Below are positions 46,003-56,221 of a stretch of DNA of 64,000 bases, piece after piece. Numbering within the stretch: the first letter of the stretch is position 1; each line of letters opens with the position of its first letter. The translations under genes and the position numbers were made by a program. The stretch lies in the NCBI GenBank assembly GCA_021399435.1, contig JAJTUP010000038.1:372001-436000 (forward strand), given 5' to 3'. Under the pieces are notes generated by a model, which was not told the DNA's origin, did not search any database, and saw only the letters and a list, made by a program, of their open reading frames with translations. Source of the stretch: Diaporthe sp. PMI_573. Taxonomy: Eukaryota > Ascomycota > Sordariomycetes > Diaporthales > Diaporthaceae.

Positions 46003-46840
46003 AGAACAGAGTGACACTTTGACACTTTGACACCATCGTCATCGCCACCCACCACCACACCACACTACCGTCTCTCTCGTGCAGGGACTCGGGCCTTCCC
46101 ACCGTGTCCGGCCGGCCCACCCTCTCGGGACACTCTACCAGCTCCCAGTTCCCAGTTCCCACTTCTTACTCGTCCAGGTTGCCCAGCCCCGACTTCCGAG
46201 TCCAAAAACCCACGAGGGCCGCTTACGCTGCACACTACGCACTAACACCCACGCCATCTCTGGGTGCCACCTGGATCCCGTCGTCACGTTGCTCGCCTTT
46301 TACGTGTAGTACCGTCGAGTCCGTGCAGCCAAAGAAGCTCACTTGGCTGCTGCTTGTTGCTGCTCGCTTCTCTGCACGGTGGTCGCAGTCGTCATCGTAC
46401 TCTACCCACCCTTTACTCTATTCTACCATAGCTCGGCGCCAACACACACACATTTCACGGCTCACAGTAAGCTCTTCGTCCTGTTCGGGTTGCACCTGTT
46501 CTTGTCCCCCTCCGCTGCCTGTCGAGCTTGACCTCCCTTGCATGCGGCCCTTGAATCGTGGGCCTGCACCCATCTGCACGCACATAATCATGCGCCAGGC
46601 CCCCCGTCCCCGAATGCCTGCCTCGCCTGCTCACACAATCTGTGGCTGGCCCGCCGCTAGGGCGATGCAGTGTCAGTCTCGCTGATACGGACCTCCATCT
46701 CTGACATAACCCTTCTCTCTGCGTAGGAAACCCCCCCTCGCCCGCGCCCGTTTCCCTTCCTCTCGCACACACTCACCATCCCTCCAACCCGCGGACCCGA
46801 CCCGACTCGACTCGACTCGACTCGACACACCTCCAGAGCC
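46003..46840 (+). promoter_or_regulatory. Probable promoter and long 5' leader of the protein kinase gene
   Basis: Pyrimidine- and CA-rich tracts extend for more than 800 bases ahead of the kinase ATG. Just before the start lies a pentanucleotide array (46803-46826). Several short upstream open frames are present; if the transcript starts far upstream they could affect translation. An intron in the leader is possible because several CTCTCTCGTGCAG-like acceptors occur. Confidence 0.35.
46803..46826 (+). repeat. (CGACT)n pentanucleotide array next to the kinase start codon
   Basis: Nearly five exact CGACT units end 14 bases before the kinase ATG at 46841, so copy-number changes would alter its leader. 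Confidence 0.85.
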
Positions 46841-49114
46841 ATGTCATCGAGGGATCCTAAGCCCCTGCACCCTGACTCCGGAGCCGCACCTTCAATTCAC
46901 GTCGATCCAAAGGCCCAGAACCATGCCTTCTCTTCTCAACCTCAACTTTCCACCTTTGGCGACTCCCGCTCCTTGACCTCGCCTTCGGCAACAGACGCCG
47001 CCGCCCATGAATTTAAACTTCGAAACAGCCGCAATGCCATGCTGAACTCAGACATTGGCTCCGTCCACTTCCCCTCAGAAACCTACGACTCGTCTGCTTT
47101 CTCCGTGCACAAGTTCGCGGCTTCGAGCCCGCCAGAAAACCCGTCAAAATCCCTCTCTCCCTTTCCAACTTTCAACCTGCCATCCGGAGACTCGGGCCCA
47201 CCACCGGTTGACTCGGATTTTCAACACCAACACCAGTCCGACCGCCCACCCTCCTTCGGTTCCACCAACCCACTTCGAGTACATACCGACCTCCACTCAA
47301 CTTCTGTGCCCAGAGCCGACATCACCCTCGGCGCCTCGTCAACCCACCGCGGCCCGGAGAGGTCGAACCCGACTGCGATCTTGCCCTTGTCTCGCAGGTC
47401 GTCTCCGCCAGGACTCAAGCCAGTATCGCGGACTCCCAGCTTCAAGTCTGCCGCCTTCGGCCGCGGTTTTGGTTCCGCCGCCAGCTCCAGAGTCTCGAGC
47501 CCTGTCATAACCGCTATGGGCGATCTGACGCCACTGCCTTCCCCATTACTCTCTGGCGACTCACCCGGGCCTTGGAGGCGCCTCAACGCCCGACCACCTT
47601 CGAGGGAACTCGGCCAGCCGGCGCCTACGACAATGCCCGAATCAGTACTCGTGTCGACAAATGGCGAGTCAATAGCTGCCGCCATGGCTCACCACGCCCA
47701 GCGAAAGGCTTTCTCCGGCGCAGAGAAGACTTCTGGGGAGGGATCAGGTAGCACTTCAGAGAAAGATGCCTCGGCCAAGGCCAAAATACACACGCGCAAC
47801 AGGAGCGTGAGCGAATACCACCCAGACTCACTAAACATCCCAAAGCGCATGGTCACGGTCTCCGGATCGCATGCGGCCAAGGCAAGCAACACGCCGATGC
47901 GAAGGGAAGCCCATCTTTCAGAGGTCCGGGGTTTGACGCCAATAGAGAAGCCCCCGAGCCCGCCGCCAAGTGAATCCTCGGTCACAGCGGCAGATATTTC
48001 CGCGACGCCTGTCAAGGAAAATCCACGATACGAGTACTTCGACGCCCAGGGCCGAAAGGATGGCAAGCTCCGTAGATGGAGGGCTGTCAAGTCACTGGGC
48101 CAGGGCACGTTCAGTCGAGTTGTGCTGGCGACTAGTCAGCTGGCTCCAACAGAGGAGGAAGTGGAGCTGGAGAGCAGGGTAGACTCCGGCCTTCTTACCC
48201 CTGAGCCACCCTCGAGTCTCGATCGGAAGTCACTGGTTGCTGTCAAAGTCTGCGAGCACGGCCCGAAGGGAGGGGCTTCCGAAGATCGAGTCGAGATGAG
48301 CTTGAAACGTGAACTGGAGATTATGCAAAGCATACATCACCCGTGCCTTGTGGACCTGAAAGCCTTCAGCATCGAGCCGACTCGAGCAATCCTGGTCCTC
48401 AGCTATTGTATCGGTGGCGATCTTTTCGACGTGGCCACGCGCCACCAATCACTACTTGTGCCCTCCCTTCTGCGACGCATCTTCTCCGAGCTCGTCGGTG
48501 CGGTCCGCTACCTGCACGAGAGGCATATTGTGCACCGTGACATCAAGCTCGAGAATGTGCTTGTCAACCTTACCCCGCAGGAGCTATCAGACCGGACTGT
48601 CGACTGGGAGCACTACCCGTACAGCGTGATCACTCTGACAGACCTCGGCTTGTCACGGAGGGTTGCGGATGACGAAAAGCTCACAACCCGTTGCGGAAGC
48701 GAAGACTACGCCGCCCCCGAGGTCATCATGGGCCTCCAGTACAACGGCCACGCGACCGATGCCTGGTCACTGGGCGTACTGCTCTACGCTCTTCTCGAGA
48801 GCAGATTGCCATTCGACCCACCTCCAGGAATGAGTGACGCGCTTCGCATGCGTAGTCGGACCAGTCACCGGATCGCACGCGTGGAGTGGCAGTGGATCAG
48901 ATATGCAGGCGCTGAAGGTGACCACGACGGCGATATCCAGGCGTTCGAGAAGGAAGGACTGCTTGGGGCGATGGAGGTCACCGAGGGCCTGCTACAACGA
49001 TCCAGGAGCCGATGGTCGCTCGAGAAAGTGGCGGAGATGCCGTGGGTGAAGGGAGGCATCGCTGTTGAGGGCGGTATCAAGTTCAGGGAAGAGAAGGAGG
49101 CCAAGATCGTTTGA
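46841..49114 (+). CDS. Serine/threonine protein kinase with long disordered N-terminus
   Basis: An intronless 757-residue protein. Residues 1-405 are Ser/Pro/Thr-rich and probably disordered, with many SP/TP sites. The kinase domain spans about 408-740: glycine loop LGQGTFSRVV, catalytic Lys in LVAVKV (about 469), HRDIKLEN catalytic loop (Asp about 567), metal-binding motif TDLG (Asp about 601) in place of DFG, activation segment TRCGSEDYAAPEV, and DAWSLGVLLYAL. Inserts occur between the Lys and HRD and before DLG. The Asp, Lys and Glu of an active kinase are all present. The lobe pattern is CAMK-like and similar proteins occur throughout Pezizomycotina, but I cannot tie it to a named yeast kinase. 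The extended leader and N-terminus suggest phosphorylation-dependent control. Confidence 0.93.
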   Translation: MSSRDPKPLHPDSGAAPSIHVDPKAQNHAFSSQPQLSTFGDSRSLTSPSATDAAAHEFKLRNSRNAMLNSDIGSVHFPSETYDSSAFSVHKFAASSPPENPSKSLSPFPTFNLPSGDSGPPPVDSDFQHQHQSDRPPSFGSTNPLRVHTDLHSTSVPRADITLGASSTHRGPERSNPTAILPLSRRSSPPGLKPVSRTPSFKSAAFGRGFGSAASSRVSSPVITAMGDLTPLPSPLLSGDSPGPWRRLNARPPSRELGQPAPTTMPESVLVSTNGESIAAAMAHHAQRKAFSGAEKTSGEGSGSTSEKDASAKAKIHTRNRSVSEYHPDSLNIPKRMVTVSGSHAAKASNTPMRREAHLSEVRGLTPIEKPPSPPPSESSVTAADISATPVKENPRYEYFDAQGRKDGKLRRWRAVKSLGQGTFSRVVLATSQLAPTEEEVELESRVDSGLLTPEPPSSLDRKSLVAVKVCEHGPKGGASEDRVEMSLKRELEIMQSIHHPCLVDLKAFSIEPTRAILVLSYCIGGDLFDVATRHQSLLVPSLLRRIFSELVGAVRYLHERHIVHRDIKLENVLVNLTPQELSDRTVDWEHYPYSVITLTDLGLSRRVADDEKLTTRCGSEDYAAPEVIMGLQYNGHATDAWSLGVLLYALLESRLPFDPPPGMSDALRMRSRTSHRIARVEWQWIRYAGAEGDHDGDIQAFEKEGLLGAMEVTEGLLQRSRSRWSLEKVAEMPWVKGGIAVEGGIKFREEKEAKIV

Positions 49115-50434
49115 CATTTGTGAGGAGATGAGTTCTCTTTCGTCAAATGGCGGGAATAGAGGCCACCGAAGCACTGAATCCGATTCCCCCCGGTCACTTC
49201 CGCATTGGCTATGGCACTCGATGCAGACATTTACTGCTCTTCACGGGACAAAGACTCGACGATTTCTACGACGGACGGCACAAGAGAGGCAAGGGGTTCG
49301 GACCAGAGTTTACTGGAAGAGGAGGGAGATGGCAAGCTTACACCCACCTTCGTTTCTCCCAAGACGTGTGTTGCACCTTAGACCTTTTTTTGAATTAGAA
49401 ATCAGAATAGGGGGAAGTTGCTATCTAAAATTATCGAGATGCCTTGACGAGGCTTTCCGAGTGTATCAGATAACTATTTTTGCTTCATGTGTTTTTTTTA
49501 CAATTTTTGTACACTTGAATTAGGAAGGGGAAAATAGTCAGGTGTTCTTGGTGGGGCCAAGCGATGGTGTTGGCGTCTTAAATGCTCAATCAGCTCAGTT
49601 TTGTTTCTTTTTTTGAGTCTTTTCTATCTCTTCTTGGAGACGGCACTTCGGCCAATTTTTGGGTCATTGAGGTTCAAATATCAACGTGATGCTTTCGCTT
49701 GTTTGTCGTTATTAGTTACCTATATTGGATGCCCATCGAGTCTGTTAATCAAACATTGACCAATAAAGATATTACCATGAAATCTGGGACTAGCATAAGT
49801 AAGATCCAGTCCACCCTGACATCTTGATTAGGGATTAAAGAGTTCTGGCCGTTGTGGAATGAGTTTGTGATGATTCTTCTTCCGGCGTTAATCGTGAACC
49901 ACGAGTTGTGGCTGAACAGATCTGGATGCCCAATGACTGACTGTATGCTGGATTTTAAACTGAGAAAACTTTGAGGGTCTGCGAGACTGCGAATGAATGG
50001 TGCGTTTGGGCTTTGGGAGAATGAGCTTTGCTTTGGGTGTCTGCTCTGCGGCCACGGCATCTATTTGACCTCCTGTGAAATAACCTTCTATACTTCAAAC
50101 TTGCATAGCGAATCTCACTGTTATCGTCGATAAGACACATTGTTCCTTGTCCTTATAGGACACTCATTGCTGTTCCAGCTTAGTAGAGGAACTCAAAGAA
50201 TACAAATAGTCCAATACTTCAAACTTGTATTGATCGAGATAAATCCTTTTTCTCTTTCCTTCAGGATACTTATATGACCGAGAAGGTTCTTTTTATATGA
50301 CTTGTATTGATTAGACGGAGAGCAGATGAGAGATATGCTGTTGTGGACAGAAAGGGGCTCTGGAAGGCGACTTCCGTTTCCATCGTCACCTTCCACCCGT
50401 CGTAGTCGACTGCCCTCTCAAGATCGGAACCTCT
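49115..50434. other. Gene-free stretch with dispersed-repeat copy 2
   Basis: The kinase 3' end and the 3' end of the F-box gene face each other across this 1.3 kb. It is AT-rich after about 49380. It contains the second copy of the dispersed repeat (50100-50213) bounded by a 14-base direct repeat. No gene is visible; short frames at 49749-50140 have no recognisable features. Confidence 0.35.
50100..50213 (+). repeat. Dispersed repeat, copy 2
   Basis: It matches 15823-15934 in the same orientation. The 14-base sequence ATACTTCAAACTTG occurs at 50090-50103 and again at 50214-50227, so this copy sits almost exactly between direct repeats, as expected for a target-site duplication, although the left repeat shares its last four bases with the element. 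Confidence 0.65.
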
Positions 50435-52074
50435 CTATTCTTTGCTCTCCCGAATATCACGCTCCATCCGCATCTGGTACAGCGAAACAGGCCGCATCAC
50501 CTGCGCCTCAAGCCCCAGGTGGTGAATCGCATCACCATGGAACCTGATCTTACCAGCATCCAACGCCTCCTTAACAACCACAAGCCGGCTGCGGCGGTAT
50601 CCGTACACGGAGTCCTCCCCCTTGTGCATGACGGCCGCCCAGGCCCGGAACACATCCTTCGACACGGTGAGGTCCCAAGTACCCCTCCAGGTGATCCCGG
50701 CGGTGCCCCCGCGCCGTGCGGACCGGTACCTGAACAGTCCCGCAACGCCCTTGCGTCCGTTCCAGATCTCCATGGTCTCGAGGTTCGGCATCCGTGCCGC
50801 GGCCGTGGCCGCGTCCTTGAGCATGCGGTCGACTCCATCCGGGTCAAAGTCCTTGGGAGTGAGCAGCACCGAGGTGAGCGCGAGCGTCTTTAGGTTCGGC
50901 CACGTCCAGCCGGGCTGGAGGGCGCCGAGGAAGCCGGCGGCGTCGACCATGAATGACGCCGAGAGGTGCTCGAGCGCCAGGCTGTTGCTGGCGACGTTCT
51001 CGCTGACGGTGCGTGACGCGACCCGGATGGACTGGCACGGCCACGTGAAGTGGGCGGGTATTCGCTCGTCGAAGTTCTCGAAGAGGACGAGTTTCTTCAG
51101 CTGGTCGGGAAAGGGAAATATGAAGGCGTCTGCGTAATCTGTTGCCCAGGATTATGTTTAGTAGAGTGCTTGAATTTGCGGAGAAGAAATGGACGCAACA
51201 TCAGCAGGGAAGACCCGCGGTGAGTTGGGGGGAGGGGGATGTCGCAGCAGTACTCACCAGAGTCTGTGGTCGATTGATGATGGTCAGCCCATTCCCTCCA
51301 CGGCTCATAGTACGCCTCCTGGAGCCCTCCGCAATACTCCCATATGGATCTGATCTCGAGCGGGTTCAATCGTCGGCGGTTCTGCTGGCGAAAAAGAAGA
51401 CCTGTGATGGCCGGGGGGCTTCTATGCAATAGTGTCCACCAATTCTCTAGGGGACGCACCCCATGCCTTTTTTCCAACGCGATATCCTCAAAAACTCTGA
51501 CAATGGCTTGCGGAGGTGGATCGCCCCCAGTCCATCCATGTTTGTCGTCTTCGGGCCTGGCCAGCTTCGCCTGTCTCGTGGCGCAAAACGCCTGCTCGCA
51601 CTCCTCCATGGTGGGCATGTCCGGCAAAACGGTAATCTCCGGGAACCAATGTTTCGAGTCGCCAGGCGAATAGAAACTGATGTCCACTACCAAGCTACCG
51701 CGTGGTTCCCACTCGCCGAGGGCTGAGAAGAGATAATATAATACACCGTCACACATGATGATCATGTTGGGGTACCCGTGAAGCCCGAGATCATAAGGTT
51801 CGCAAATCTCGCAGTCATCATAGTCAGGGAGACGTATGCAGAGCCAGATGTAACGCACGAGGGCGCGGTTGCGGTGGACCATGGACTTGAGTTTCAGGAG
51901 CCGTGGCAGTGTTACTTTGATTCGGGCGAAGTTGTGCTTTTCGATGATCGTTTGCCACTCTCGTGACACTGTGGCGAGGTTGGCGAGGCTGCAACCGTCA
52001 TGCAGCAGGTTCTCCAGGATCATGAGCCGGATCTCTTCGGGCAGGCTGCCCCAGCTCCCCTTATTCTGCTCCAT
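50435..52074 (-). CDS. F-box protein with DUF6546-type C-terminal domain
   Basis: Exons 51258-52074 and 50435-51138, joined over a 119-base intron (GTGAGT...CAACAG); 506 residues. The F-box is at about 8-45: WGSLPEEIRLMILENLL...LATVSREWQTIIEKHNFARIKVT, the segment that binds Skp1 in an SCF ubiquitin ligase. Downstream sequence (VRYIWLCIRLPDYDDCE, FPFPDQLKKLVLFENFDE, WPNLKTLALTS, NLETMEIWNGRKGVAGLFRYR) follows the layout of fungal F-box proteins carrying the DUF6546 region, with a degenerate leucine-rich character. Such genes are highly expanded in many Pezizomycotina, and their targets are unknown. The start at 52074 immediately precedes the F-box; an upstream in-frame ATG at 52182 adds 36 residues. 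Confidence 0.88.
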
Positions 52075-53205
52075 CACTGGAGGCCTTGTCCAATTTAAAA
52101 GGGTTGAGGTCGGGCAAAGCGTCCAAAGAGCCGCCTGGACAGGGAGGCTGAAATACCCAGAGGATGGGAGATCATGAGCCACTTATGCAAGATGGTAGAC
52201 AAACCACTTAAGAGGCACTTTCAAGTGGAAGAAGGGTGGTAGGGAGCGTGAGAACAGTAGGTATCAAGAAGGGTTGGGCGGGTGAAAAACATAATTTCTC
52301 AAACTCCAGAGGACCACATTCATTAGTATCGGGGGGTTGCGAATGATAATTAATAGAATTTTGTGACGGCCACGGACTAACAAGTTTCAAAAACCCCAAT
52401 TAACTATGGCGAGGCAATAGCGCGAAGGACGGTCTCGAATTGCGTTGATGACGGCAGTGCTAGAGTAAGTCCTAGTAAATAGCTCTGTACTGGGGCGACT
52501 GCAGCGGTAGCCAACCAAAATAGCCGCAGTAGAATATTTGACGGCAGGAATTTGTCTTACGACTTTATTGAACGAATTTTCTTCGCTCGTTTCCTGGCGG
52601 TCTGGCCGGCTGACCAGATGAACCTTCCTCTGTACTCGAGGAGGCACGACATTTGGAAGAGAACGCAATCTAGGGAGGTCACCTAGGTAGACCAGAAGGC
52701 CACAGCAAGGAGACTAATCTTCAATCACAGGAGATCAGACTACTCTAAAGAGAGGCTTTCAAAAGTAACAAAAGAAGAGGTCAAATGAAAACATCTCCAA
52801 ATAAGACCGTCCTCATCAGGGTCACTAACTCAGGTGCATACTAAATATAACTGTCCCATCAATTAATGTATGGCCTTGAAGTGTGTTACACCATCCAACT
52901 GCCATCTCTCTTTCCCATTGCAACTGATCAACCTCTGTCAGCAATCTCTGGTCTTGGCAGGCCCCACGATGCACATCTCAATAGGCTTATTGGTAGCCTT
53001 GTGGCCTTTCGCCGATCCTGCACGTAGTGTTGCGAACACGCAGTTCGAGCTGAAAAATGCCAGAATTTCTACCTAGCATCTTTTATAAACCAATCAGTCC
53101 TCAGTGAGTTTAAATTCTTCAAATCATTCCAAACTGTGGGCACCGGCAGACCTCCAAGACATTCTAAAGACTCAATGTTGGCCATCTAATTCCAGCCTCC
53201 GCCGC
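52075..53205. other. Gene-free AT-rich stretch
   Basis: This must contain the F-box promoter at its left side. A 35-codon frame at 52969-53076 begins like a signal peptide (MHISIGLLVALWPFA) and ends at a TAG; it could be the remnant of another gene, but nothing further supports it. Nothing else is visible. Confidence 0.3.
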
Positions 53206-54800
53206 CATGATGCTTTTTCATGCCTGCAAACGGATGTCTCAACCTACTATATATTGCCCTAATTGCAATCATTGTATTTGCTGAACCAATACTTGCAGAG
53301 CGGTGGAAGTCAGACATCACCACTAGCCAGTTCAAGCATTGGTTCCCACAGTACGGCTTCATATTCGATCGTGCCGTCAAGGAGAACTGCATTGAGTAGT
53401 ACGAGAACTATTTGACAAAGGTCAAGGACTCGGACAAGATTGATTGGTACGGAGGTGGTGATCGACCCAATGCCTTGATACAGCCAGTTGTCTTGTGTAT
53501 TCTCAATAACACCACTGATTATATCAAGTCTTCCAGTCCGTCTTTTATTTCTCGTCCGTCTAATACAAATGAAAGCGCAACAATCATTTTCTTCACAAAT
53601 TTCTTTCCTTCCACTACATTCAGGACTAAATAAAGAGAGTGATAAGGCTTTTTTCCCCTTCCAACCGCAGCTAATTTTCCACATGACAGGGTCAAGCGCC
53701 CAGGTCCTCCTCGGCGTAACCCCAACTGTCAAGGTCCGTAAGCAAATAGTGGGTGTATTCGGTGTCTCTTGTCTAAGTTTGTACCTAAAGGCCGAAAGGC
53801 CGAGAACTACTTATGAATACCCTGAGGGGGCCGTGTACCGTACCTTCCTTACAGTCTGCCCCCCCCCCCGAAAAGGTCTACGCCCTCGTTGACGGACAAA
53901 TCCGTAAAGTCCAAAATCCGTACGCTTACTTTCGTTTTGTAATGTGGTTGCGGTACAGAGCTGATGTCCGCAAATTAAAGGACGAAAGTGTCGACAAAGT
54001 CGAAGCGTGAAAGTTTGCGATAATTCCATTGACGAATACGAGTTTCATCCGTGATCCTGGATTACTGTGGGCACATCTGCGGCTCCGGACTGTCGGGTCC
54101 GTCTTCCTGCATTTCGTCCTGCTTGCCCTCAGATCCGTCCTCCTGTCCTCCCGTTTTCGCCGTTGTATCCTTGTTGTCGACGATGTCTCTATCCGAAGTA
54201 AATTCAATTTCCAGTGGGTATCCCTTCGACAGAGCCTCCATAGCCAATTGTCCGGTATAAGTCATGGCCGACAAGGCTTCCATTGCGGTTCCGATCCTCG
54301 TGGAGTAGAAGACTGTGTGCACGTTCTGGCCCGACAACGTCATCGGCCCCGTCCTCTGGGGCCTGCTCGTCATCCCCGCGCTCGTCGGCGGCGGCTTCGT
54401 CCTGCGCCTGCAGATCCGGCGGACGGGCCAGACGGCCCTGGGTGGTAGCCTGGAGAGGACGAGGCCGAGGAGGTGGCTGCGTGATGCGTGGGGCCGGGCC
54501 TGGGGGCTCTGGGAAGCCGAGTTCCGGCCGGCTGCGAGCCAGGGCAACGTCTTCGTCACTGTGTTCCAGGAGCGCAGGCTGCTGGTTGTCTTGTCCTGGG
54601 TTCTATCCGTCTATGTCATCGTCCACGTCGTCTACGGCACGCTGGTCCTCTCTAGCTTGTACTTCATCGGCCCGCGGGATGCGCTGGGTGTTGTTGGGAG
54701 GTACATGGCCAGTGTGCTCGTGTGCCGCATTATAGTCATGTACGAGATAGCCGGCTTGCGGGAGCGGTGTCAGGGAATCGTATTGAATTACGACAAATAG
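53206..54800 (+). pseudogene. Decayed gene for a conserved fungal multi-pass membrane protein
   Basis: Blocks of one protein family appear in order on the plus strand. From 53220: a hydrophobic N-terminus (LLYIALIAIIVFAEPILAER), FKHWFPQYGFIFDRAVKENCIE, an in-frame TAG at 53397-53399, then YENYLTKVKDSDKIDW and LIQPVVLCILNNTTDYIKS. After a likely intron (about 53536-53689) comes SSAQVLLGVTPTV. After a poorly matching middle (about 53740-54310, including a run of 11-12 C) the C-terminus resumes at 54315 with FWPDNVIGPVLWGLL, then LSVYVIVHVVYGTLVLSSLYFIGPRDALGVVGRYMASVLVCRIIVMYEIAGL and a stop at 54798-54800. The family is a widespread fungal membrane protein of unknown function. The good Kozak ATG at 53206 is out of frame with the first block. 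The TAG, frame changes and missing middle indicate a pseudogene. Confidence 0.6.
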
Positions 54801-55951
54801 CAGTACAGAAAGGTGGATCATCTCTGGGACGGCGGTGATATGCCTGTACTGGTTGTCTCAAATTCCGTGGCAAGTAGTGTCTCCATAGTCTCCAAAGACG
54901 CTGGCTAATTTGAGGAATAGGACTTAGTGTACGTCCAACCAAATAAATCGTGAGGATAAACGACTTTTATGCCGAGGTCGACTAGGAAGGTTCTAGGTGG
55001 GAAGTGTTACATTGAGACGATAACGAGTAATCTCTCATGGTCTGTCGAAGAACCAACTCAAAACAACGAGTCTTGATAATGCACAGACTTGTTTGGCAGA
55101 ACAGTCAAATACAGAATCGGAAGGCCCTTGCTTTTTTATTTCTGATTCTACATACGAGTTATCAAGGTATCGAAGTTAGTAAAGGATAGACCAACGAAAA
55201 TGATCAGATGCACATGTGGATCTAGATCATCTGTTCAGCGCTTTGTCTACTAGCACAGGCTTAAGATCAAGCTGGCAAAGACGCAAAAGGGCTTGTTTCT
55301 CGGAATATTTTAGAAACACGGTCTCCCTACTCCCTGACAAGGTTGAAATTAGTCAGACTTAGTTTAGTCTTAGTCTTTGGCCTTGACTAAAACTACAAAC
55401 TTAGTCACACCAAATTTGTGACTAAATCAGTTGTAGTTTTTAGTTGTGACTAAAGACTAAGTTTTTTTTAGAGATTTAGTCTGTAGTTTTGTAGTCTGAC
55501 TACAAAAAGTAGATCTATGGCCTATTTGGGACAATGGACCCACCCACTTCTGAGCCAATCAGAAGACGAGAATAAGCATAGACCAATTAAAAACAACTTT
55601 GGGCACACTAGCAAAGCTGGAAAATGAGAGGTTCTCTGCTGTAAAAAAAAATCCCCACTTTTTTTGTAGTTTTTGTAGTCTTTTGTAATTTAGTCTGTAG
55701 TTTTGTAGTTTTAGTCAGACCATGAGACTACAAGACTACAGACTATACTTTTTCAGTCTCAGGGTCTGACTAAAACTACAAAACTACAGACTTAGTCTTA
55801 GTCTGACTAAAACTACAGACTAATTTTACAACCCTGCTTCCTGAGACTCTCATGCTCTCCCTCAATATTCCCATGAGCGCCTGAAGCAAATACCACTTGT
55901 CACGGCCATCGCAACCGAACCGATTCACCCGCAGCGCGGTCATCACATTCC
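54801..55951. other. Gene-free stretch dominated by a hAT-type MITE
   Basis: There are no coding frames. About half of it is the 499-base non-autonomous element annotated separately at 55338-55836; the remainder is AT-rich with no further recognisable structure. Confidence 0.4.
55338..55836. mobile_element. Non-autonomous hAT-type transposon (MITE)
   Basis: The right end, read inward, is CAGGGTTGTAAAATTAGTC and the left end is CAAGGTTGAAATTAGTC, giving imperfect terminal inverted repeats. The flanks CTCCCTGA (55330-55337) and CTTCCTGA (55837-55844) are an 8-base target-site duplication with one mismatch, the length typical of hAT elements. The subterminal regions are packed with direct and inverted copies of GACTAAAACTACA, GTAGTTTTGTAG and GTCTGACTA motifs, as expected for transposase binding. 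There is no open frame for a transposase, so it would have been mobilised in trans. Confidence 0.8.
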
Positions 55952-56221
55952 TCATGGCCTCGCAGACCTCGCAGCTGAAAATACCACACTAGGATTGCCC
56001 TGGCCTCTGAGCGCCTCGATCTCGACACCGTTGCTGCCGCTACCCACGCCGTCTCGTTGTTGCTGCTGCTCTGATGGCATCCCTCTGGCCCCGTCGCCCG
56101 AATGGAGACATCTGCCCATCCAATCCCTGTAGAAGCCGCAATATAGGATGATGGCCACTGCCATGGTAGCCAGGAGGCAGGGGATGAGCACCGCGAGAAT
56201 CGTGGCAGTCCCGTCGTCCAT
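55952..56221 (-). CDS. Possible small single-pass membrane protein (89 residues)
   Basis: The frame starts MDDGTATILAVL and has one strong hydrophobic segment (about 6-29) followed by an acidic/Gln/Gly-rich tail. An upstream in-frame stop fixes the start at 56221. No family is recognised and there are no introns or neighbours to support it; it could equally be a chance frame or the 3' part of a longer, decayed gene. Confidence 0.28.
   Translation of the reverse strand: MDDGTATILAVLIPCLLATMAVAIILYCGFYRDWMGRCLHSGDGARGMPSEQQQQRDGVGSGSNGVEIEALRGQGNPSVVFSAARSARP

Noticed and set aside
47055..47685. Long frames on both strands inside the kinase N-terminus
   Set aside because: They are shadows of the Ser/Pro-rich kinase coding frame.
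52969..53076. 35-codon frame with a signal-peptide-like start
   Set aside because: Too short, ends at a stop without a continuing homologous block; kept only as a remark in the gap entry.
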